Origin: Gammaproteobacteria bacterium | Lineage (GTDB): Bacteria > Pseudomonadota > Gammaproteobacteria > SZUA-229 | DNA: 11,411 nt | Direction: 5' to 3' | NCBI GenBank assembly: GCA_016764035.1 | Contig: JAESSQ010000004.1 | Location: forward strand, 1-11,411 | Shown here: positions 7,801-11,411 of the stretch, one piece after another | How positions within the stretch are numbered: the stretch's first letter is position 1 | How the letters are laid out: each line of letters starts with the position of its first letter | Notes under the pieces: model-generated | What the model saw: only the letters and a program-made list of their open reading frames with translations | Told to the model about the DNA's origin: nothing | Database searches by the model: none | Program-made: the position numbers and the translations under genes

Positions 7801-8006
7801 AAGTCAGCAAATAATGCTTCTGGCATATCAGGATGACGTACGATGTTGTGATTATTTCCGATAAGTTCTTTTTCATTAAAACCAGTTGTTCGTCTAAACG
7901 ATGAATCACAATAAGTAATCACACCTTTGACATCTGTTTTTGTAACCAGCATTTCGCCATCAGCTATTTCTATTTCATTAGTCGTGACGGGCATATTAGT
8001 TTTCAT
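4848..8006 (-). CDS. Methyl-accepting chemotaxis protein with Aer-like PAS, periplasmic domain, second PAS and tandem HAMPs
   Basis: Membrane chemoreceptor of 1052 residues, about twice the usual length. Order: Aer-type PAS (about 18-118) with HNIVRHPDM at 53-61 and Trp70; TM1 about 160-178; helical periplasmic domain (about 180-455) with a YIHPLESLM...ALHRG motif near 198-214; TM2 about 458-481; HAMP 1 (about 482-535); PAS 2 (about 548-660) ending GTVTEWQDRT; two HAMP-like segments (about 665-710 and 712-758); signalling domain (about 760-990) with tip ARQTNLLALNAAIEAARAGE. The C-terminus QFVKY fits the x-[HFYW]-x-x-[HFYW] pentapeptide used by some receptors to tether CheR. The flavin-contact residues of E. 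coli Aer (Arg57, His58, Asp60, Trp70, Asn85) all match, at the same numbers. AGGTAA six bases before the ATG supports the start. It should pass redox or oxygen status plus a periplasmic signal to CheA via the CheW-CZB encoded next. Confidence 0.95.
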   Translation of the reverse strand: MKTNMPVTTNEIEIADGEMLVTKTDVKGVITYCDSSFRRTTGFNEKELIGNNHNIVRHPDMPEALFADLWDKINTGKPWSGIVKNRCNNGDYYWVKENVTPIRENGRIIEYMSVRTKATAKEISDAELLYVKLNNCTQNLKPGLLQKLNPLKNQSLGKKLSIVNIIFMLNIIALLFFQVNDKNNDIDFSLVELQGVEYIHPLESLMANVALHRGITSKIQAGEDSLRDNLSSIKSNILDDINSIDNVDQLYGNDLDATDNWNQIKSDWRLLASSSQQMAADEAFGLHTNIVKSILQLMIHVGKTSKLILDPNLDLYHLAIVTVEKTPLLINQVGVLRDRGNRFASSGTIVADQKISMTSLYALTKKNISEIDKNLHEVITSAPFNSDELVTQLEELEQSSRWFMDSVNNEILRSDELDIDADDFFNDGSEVITKASILFDTAQTELVVLLNKRIDALYFSMYLSVGLSLIFIFIALALAINITLSITASLKGLIGVFGNINEGKFDSDIEVNTNDELGQLLSEFKSLQTRLGYDLNKAKEHATESSRIQTALDSATTNIIMTDAEHNIIYMNKSAHTLFGNAEKELQVALPNFKSDELLGSSIDVFHKHPEHQRKMLNDLTETFTSNLHIGNLFMEIIVNPVFDESGNRVGTVTEWQDRTIGAQVEREVEAIVEAAANGDFSQTINEHDKRGFFLNLAQGINKILSTTGTSIDDVLKVLRGLSAGDLTQKIDKEYNGVFGQLKDDVNTTVDKLSETIGQIYIGADTSADTSSEVHNTARQLGDGSSQQAASLEQISSAMEQMSANIRQSADNASQTEQIAQKAAQDADDSGRTVLEAVTAMKSIAEKISIIEEIARQTNLLALNAAIEAARAGEHGKGFAVVASEVRKLAERSQAAAGEIGELSSNTVFLAEQAGEKLSQLVPDIQKTAELVQEISVASREQDIGSDEINRGLQQLDAVVQQAATSSEELASTALELSSLVEDQREVISFFTLDDSVMQQASSVTDRRNNKSTGAPLRKNAKEEGQTTINETVNTGGFDMDMGDDYDQFVKY

Positions 8007-8056
8007 TTTTATTTACCTGTTTTAATTAAATTTTACGATGCTTTTATAAAAAAATA

Positions 8057-10117
8057 TTAGTGCATCGTATTATTATCAGTTACCGCTAGTTCTATAAGTG
8101 CTGGAGCATCGAGAATAATCGCAACATCGCCGCTGCCAAGTATCGTGGCACCGGCAACACCATGTATACCTTCGTACATTTTTCCAAGGCCTTTTATTAC
8201 CGTTTGGTGTTGCCCAATAACTTCATCAACCGTAAACCCAAAACGGGAGCTACCGTTTTTAACTATTATTATTTGCTCTATATCCGGGTTATCAGAATCG
8301 TTGCTAAAACATTCACGTAAACGTAAGTAGGGCACGAGTTCTCCACGTACTTCTATAAGTTGCTTACCATTCGCCTGCATTACTTCCTGTTTGGTTAATT
8401 CGATACACTCTTCGACTATTGTTAAAGGAATAACATAATTTTCTTTAGACACACTTATTAATAAGCCTTCGATGATTGCGAGCGTCAGAGGTAATACAAT
8501 TGTGACGGTGCTACCTTCACCAGGTACACTATTAATGCTGACCTTTCCGCGTAAATCTTCAATGGAACGTTTAACCACATCCATACCTACACCACGACCA
8601 GAAATGTTGGAAACTTCTTTGGCCGTTGAAAATCCAGCATCAAATATTAAATTGTAGAGATCTTGTGGTGTTGGCGTCGAATCAAGTGTAATCACACCAC
8701 GTTCGATAGCTTTCTCACGTATTGCTTCTGCATCTAAACCCGATCCGTCGTCTTTAATGGTTACTATTACGTTAGATTCTGAGTGAACTGCTGTTAGTAA
8801 TACTGTACCTTTTTCTGACTTACCAGAAGCTTTTCTAACTTCAGGTGTTTCTATGCCATGATCAATACTGTTTCGAATAAGATGTATTAAAGGATCAGAA
8901 AGCTTATCGATAACGGTTTTGTCCAATTCCGTCTCACCACCTTCAGTCACCAATTCAATTTGTTTGCCCAGATCATTCGATAAATCTCTTACCAGGCGTC
9001 TAAAACGACTAAATGTTGTACCGATTGGTAACATTCGTAAGCCAAGTGTATTATCACGTAATTCTGAAGATAAACGTTCCATATCCTCAGCAATGTTTGT
9101 TAAAGCAGAATCATGTAGAACACCAGCCGATTGATTTAACCTTGCCTGTGCTATAACAAGTTCACCGACAAGATCCATAAGTGAATCTAACTTTTCAGCA
9201 GGTACTTTTACATTAACGACTTCTTTTGTTTTTTGTTTTTTACTCTTCTTTTTTATCGGTAATGTTTCTGGTATTGTTTGTTTATCAACTAATATTGCTA
9301 AATCATCATTTTTACTATCTATTTTTTCTGGTAAATTGATATGTTCATCTTGATGTTCTACATGGCAATTATATTCAGTAACACTAGACGCATTGTCACT
9401 CTCGTCTATTTGTTCAATTGTTATTTTCCAATCATCATCTACAAATATAAAAACATCTTCTATGCTGTTTAACACCTGGTCAGTGCTTAATATAATTTCC
9501 CACGATAGATAACACTTCTCAGCATCATACTTGTCGAACTCTGGTAATTCATCGGTACATGCGGTTACATTACATATACCAAGGTCATTTAATTCACGCA
9601 ATATTGGCAAAGGATCCATACCATTGGCAAATGAGTTTTCATCAGGTTTAATATTAATTCGATAAGTCTTTATATCTTCTGATGTAGCATCGTCTTGTTC
9701 AATGATTACATCAGCATCATTAAGAGAGTTACTGCCGTTATCAGATTCAGTACCAACGAGCAGTTTTAAACGATCAAGCAACTGTTGAGAGGCTTGATCA
9801 ATATCACTGTTTGATTCTTTTACTTCGAGCAAATCACGGATGTGATCACCAGAATCCAGGCTTATACTTATTAGTTCTTTGGTTATCTTGAGGTCACCAG
9901 AGCGAACGAGATCGAATGCATTTTCAAGATGATGCGTAAATGCTGCAAGTTTGTCGAAGCCAAACATTGCACCGGAACCTTTTATGGTGTGCATGGCACG
10001 AAATGCACGATCAACACAGTCAGCATCGTCTGGTTGCTCTTCTAACTCAAGCATCGCAGCTTCTAAATCAATTAATAATTCATCTGCCTCTTCACGAAAT
10101 GTGTCTTCGATACTCAT
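8057..10117 (-). CDS. cheA: Chemotaxis histidine kinase CheA
   Basis: Cytoplasmic kinase of the chemoreceptor array, 686 residues. P1 phosphotransfer domain about 1-120, with the phosphorylated His43 in RAMHTIKGSGAMFGF. Residues about 150-240 form an extra domain at the P2 position (IKPDENSFANGMDPLPILREL to DVFIFVDDDW). A charged linker with a Lys-rich patch (288-298) leads to the P3 dimerisation domain from about 303 (VPAEKLDSLMDLVGELVIAQ). P4 ATPase: N box HLIRNSIDHGIE with Asn416, G1 DDGSGLD (456-462), F box FDAGFS (492-497), and G2 GRGVGMD (507-513). P5 CheW-like domain about 545-680. All catalytic boxes are intact. The start overlaps no strong ribosome site and lies one base after the STAS stop, so translation is probably coupled. 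It should phosphorylate the CheY encoded two genes upstream. Confidence 0.97.
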   Translation of the reverse strand: MSIEDTFREEADELLIDLEAAMLELEEQPDDADCVDRAFRAMHTIKGSGAMFGFDKLAAFTHHLENAFDLVRSGDLKITKELISISLDSGDHIRDLLEVKESNSDIDQASQQLLDRLKLLVGTESDNGSNSLNDADVIIEQDDATSEDIKTYRINIKPDENSFANGMDPLPILRELNDLGICNVTACTDELPEFDKYDAEKCYLSWEIILSTDQVLNSIEDVFIFVDDDWKITIEQIDESDNASSVTEYNCHVEHQDEHINLPEKIDSKNDDLAILVDKQTIPETLPIKKKSKKQKTKEVVNVKVPAEKLDSLMDLVGELVIAQARLNQSAGVLHDSALTNIAEDMERLSSELRDNTLGLRMLPIGTTFSRFRRLVRDLSNDLGKQIELVTEGGETELDKTVIDKLSDPLIHLIRNSIDHGIETPEVRKASGKSEKGTVLLTAVHSESNVIVTIKDDGSGLDAEAIREKAIERGVITLDSTPTPQDLYNLIFDAGFSTAKEVSNISGRGVGMDVVKRSIEDLRGKVSINSVPGEGSTVTIVLPLTLAIIEGLLISVSKENYVIPLTIVEECIELTKQEVMQANGKQLIEVRGELVPYLRLRECFSNDSDNPDIEQIIIVKNGSSRFGFTVDEVIGQHQTVIKGLGKMYEGIHGVAGATILGSGDVAIILDAPALIELAVTDNNTMH

Positions 10118-10118
10118 G

Positions 10119-10430
10119 CTACTGTTCTATATTTTCAGTGTTTAAAACGTTTATTAGATTACTTATATTAAAAGCATCACTTACTACATTACTTAACGAT
10201 GTAATTTTAATTTCTGCACTACTGTTTTCTAATGATTTATATATCGTTGAAAGCAATTGAAGTCCACTTATATCAACTTCATCCACAGCTTCTAAATCAA
10301 TATCAATGTCATTGTCAATTGAAAAGTTCTCAAAAATAGCATCTTTGTATTCTTTGACTGTGTAAATTGTTAATTCGCCTGAAATAATGTATTGCGATTT
10401 GTTATCAACAGATTCTATTTTTATACTCAT
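10119..10430 (-). CDS. Small STAS-domain protein (anti-sigma-antagonist type fold)
   Basis: 103-residue single-domain protein. The strand-loop-helix DLEAVDEVDISGLQLL (45-60) is the STAS signature, with Ser55 where SpoIIAA-type proteins carry the phosphorylated Ser. The N-terminus SQYIISGELTIYTVKEYKD and the late IKITSLSNVVSDAFNISNL fit the remaining strands and helices. It lies between cheY (63-base gap) and cheA (one-base gap, stop and start nearly touching), so it is probably made in step with CheA. STAS genes occur in some che clusters, with an unclear role. Phosphorylation-dependent binding to a cluster member is plausible but not shown. No partner anti-sigma kinase or phosphatase is in the window. 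The site before its ATG is only a weak GGA. Confidence 0.88.
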   Translation of the reverse strand: MSIKIESVDNKSQYIISGELTIYTVKEYKDAIFENFSIDNDIDIDLEAVDEVDISGLQLLSTIYKSLENSSAEIKITSLSNVVSDAFNISNLINVLNTENIEQ

Positions 10431-10473
10431 TTTTTAATCCAGTTAACGACTTAATGTTTAATTACGATTACTC

Positions 10474-10497
10474 ATGCAGTTATAAAAATGCAGTTAT
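10474..10497. repeat. 10-base direct repeat across the cheY stop
   Basis: ATGCAGTTAT at 10474-10483 and 10488-10497 are identical and separated by AAAA. The second copy overlaps the cheY stop codon (10494-10496). It looks like a small local duplication. No function is evident. Confidence 0.5.
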
Positions 10498-10856
10498 GCT
10501 AATTTTGCTACAGCAGATAACAGTGCAGGTGGTTGAAATGGTTTTACCAGCCATGCCCTGGCTCCAGCTTTTTTGCCTTCTTCTTTTTTACTTGCACCAG
10601 ACTCAGTGGTTAACATCATTATTGGTGTAAACTTATATTGTGGAAGCTGTTTAACCTCTCTAACTAATGAAATGCCATCCATATTTGGCATATTCACATC
10701 ACTAACAATAAGATGTACTTTTTGCCCTGTAAGTTTTGCTAGTGCATCTTTACCGTCACAAGCCTCAATAACCTCATAACCTGCACCTTTTAACGTAATA
10801 CTTACCACTTGTCTTATCGAAGAAGAGTCATCGACCACCATGATTGTTTTTGACAT
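10494..10856 (-). CDS. cheY: CheY-type single-domain response regulator
   Basis: 120-residue receiver domain with no output domain, so it acts by binding a partner such as the flagellar switch. Acid pocket Asp9-Asp10, phospho-acceptor Asp53 in LIVSDVNMPNMDG, Thr83-Thr84 in MLTTESG and Lys105 in LVKPF are all present. At the position of the CheY Tyr106 switch residue it has Trp102 (RAWLVKPF), a bulky aromatic. The ATG at 10856 has a strong AGGAG about 8 bases upstream and follows the receptor stop by 12 bases. It is encoded upstream of STAS and cheA in the same operon, so CheA is the expected phosphodonor. It could control a non-flagellar output. Confidence 0.95.
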   Translation of the reverse strand: MSKTIMVVDDSSSIRQVVSITLKGAGYEVIEACDGKDALAKLTGQKVHLIVSDVNMPNMDGISLVREVKQLPQYKFTPIMMLTTESGASKKEEGKKAGARAWLVKPFQPPALLSAVAKLA

Positions 10857-10868
10857 ACTTTTCTCCTG

Positions 10869-11411
10869 TTAAAAAAATGTTAATTCTGACTCTGTATTAT
10901 TTTTACTATCATGTGCATTAGAATTTGTATGATTGTGATGTTGTTCTTCTGTTGTATATTTAAGCTTCATTATGCGAACATGTTCTTCATAATCTATCGG
11001 TACTACTTCTGTATTATTTAAACGCGTTTGCTGACTAAAGCTTATCTTGCCATTCATATCATCCATGTCAGTTAATACACTATTAAGTATTTGTGAAACT
11101 CTGTCTTGAAATTGAAAACTAACCAAAACATTCGATATTTCATCTTTAATATCTTCGCTAGATGAACGAAGTAGTGAACTGTCATCCTGTAATGTTTCGA
11201 TAGTACTTTGTAGTTGTTGAAATACAGTTTCAATAGTTGCTTTACCTCTATCGACAGCAATTCGATTATGTTCGATGGATTCTTCGGTATGAATTAGTGT
11301 TGAATTGACAGATTCAGAAATATTGCCAACTTTTTCTATCATTTGTTGACCTGTTTCTGCCGACATCGACGCTAATTTTCGTACTTCGTCAGCTACAACG
11401 GCAAAACCTCG
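10869..11411 (-). CDS. Methyl-accepting chemotaxis protein, C-terminal part only (5' end cut by window edge)
   Basis: The frame enters at the right edge with RGFAVVADEVRKLAS, the descending side of the chemoreceptor hairpin tip, and runs 180 residues to a TAA at 10869. The sensor, membrane and HAMP parts lie outside. After the signalling helix comes ISNVLVSFQFQDRVSQIL (positions 93-110 of the visible part). It contains FQDxxxQ with Asp103 and Gln107, the spacing of the CheZ phosphatase pair. The tail has YTTEEQHHNHTNSN, a His/Asn-rich stretch, and ends ELTFF. From memory, receptors with a LQFQDR helix, a YTxEEQ stretch and a terminal xxTFF form a recognisable proteobacterial subgroup. An internal ATG at 11366 is not the start, because the family motif is already under way upstream of it. 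It is the first visible gene of the operon, 12 bases before cheY. Confidence 0.93.
   Translation of the reverse strand, partial: RGFAVVADEVRKLASMSAETGQQMIEKVGNISESVNSTLIHTEESIEHNRIAVDRGKATIETVFQQLQSTIETLQDDSSLLRSSSEDIKDEISNVLVSFQFQDRVSQILNSVLTDMDDMNGKISFSQQTRLNNTEVVPIDYEEHVRIMKLKYTTEEQHHNHTNSNAHDSKNNTESELTFF

Noticed and set aside
11072..11260. Minus-strand open frame inside the partial receptor, in another frame
   Set aside because: It overlaps the receptor reading frame, which carries clear family motifs. It has no motif of its own.

Overview
The window reads as chromosomal DNA from a motile, AT-rich gammaproteobacterium, probably marine or salt-adapted. The evidence is a PomA-type (sodium-type) flagellar stator gene next to a chemosensory operon with gammaproteobacterial-style proteins. 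I see no mobile element, CRISPR array, rRNA or tRNA. The species cannot be named from this sequence.

Left part (1-1846): a pomA-like stator gene runs leftwards off the edge, its C-terminal end just cut. A 346-base divergent intergenic region separates it from a rightward OmpR/PhoB-family response regulator with no kinase beside it. The intergenic region holds a good sigma-28 (FliA) type promoter facing pomA, and a candidate sigma-70 promoter facing the regulator. A GTAAA-N5-GTAAA direct repeat overlaps the -35 of the latter.

Middle (1869-2768): an unrecognised lipoprotein gene on the minus strand, convergent with the regulator and 189 bases downstream of the che operon.

Right part (2958-11411): one minus-strand chemosensory operon. 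In transcription order it contains a chemoreceptor (C-terminal 180 residues only), cheY, a STAS-domain gene, cheA, a 1052-residue two-PAS receptor, a CheW fused to a zinc-binding CZB domain, and an HDOD protein. Gaps are 12, 63, 1, 50, 13 and 62 bases, and the STAS stop and cheA start are one base apart.

How the parts fit: the receptors feed CheA through CheW, and CheA phosphorylates CheY. The unusual content is the number of probable redox, oxygen and metal inputs on one pathway. These are an Aer-like flavin PAS and an Aer2-like, possibly heme-binding PAS with tandem HAMPs in one receptor, and a CZB zinc/thiol switch on the coupling protein. The upstream receptor also carries a CheZ-like FQDxxxQ motif in its tail. 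cheR, cheB, cheD and cheZ are not in the window. Whether this array drives flagella or another output cannot be decided here, although the stator gene nearby fits motility.
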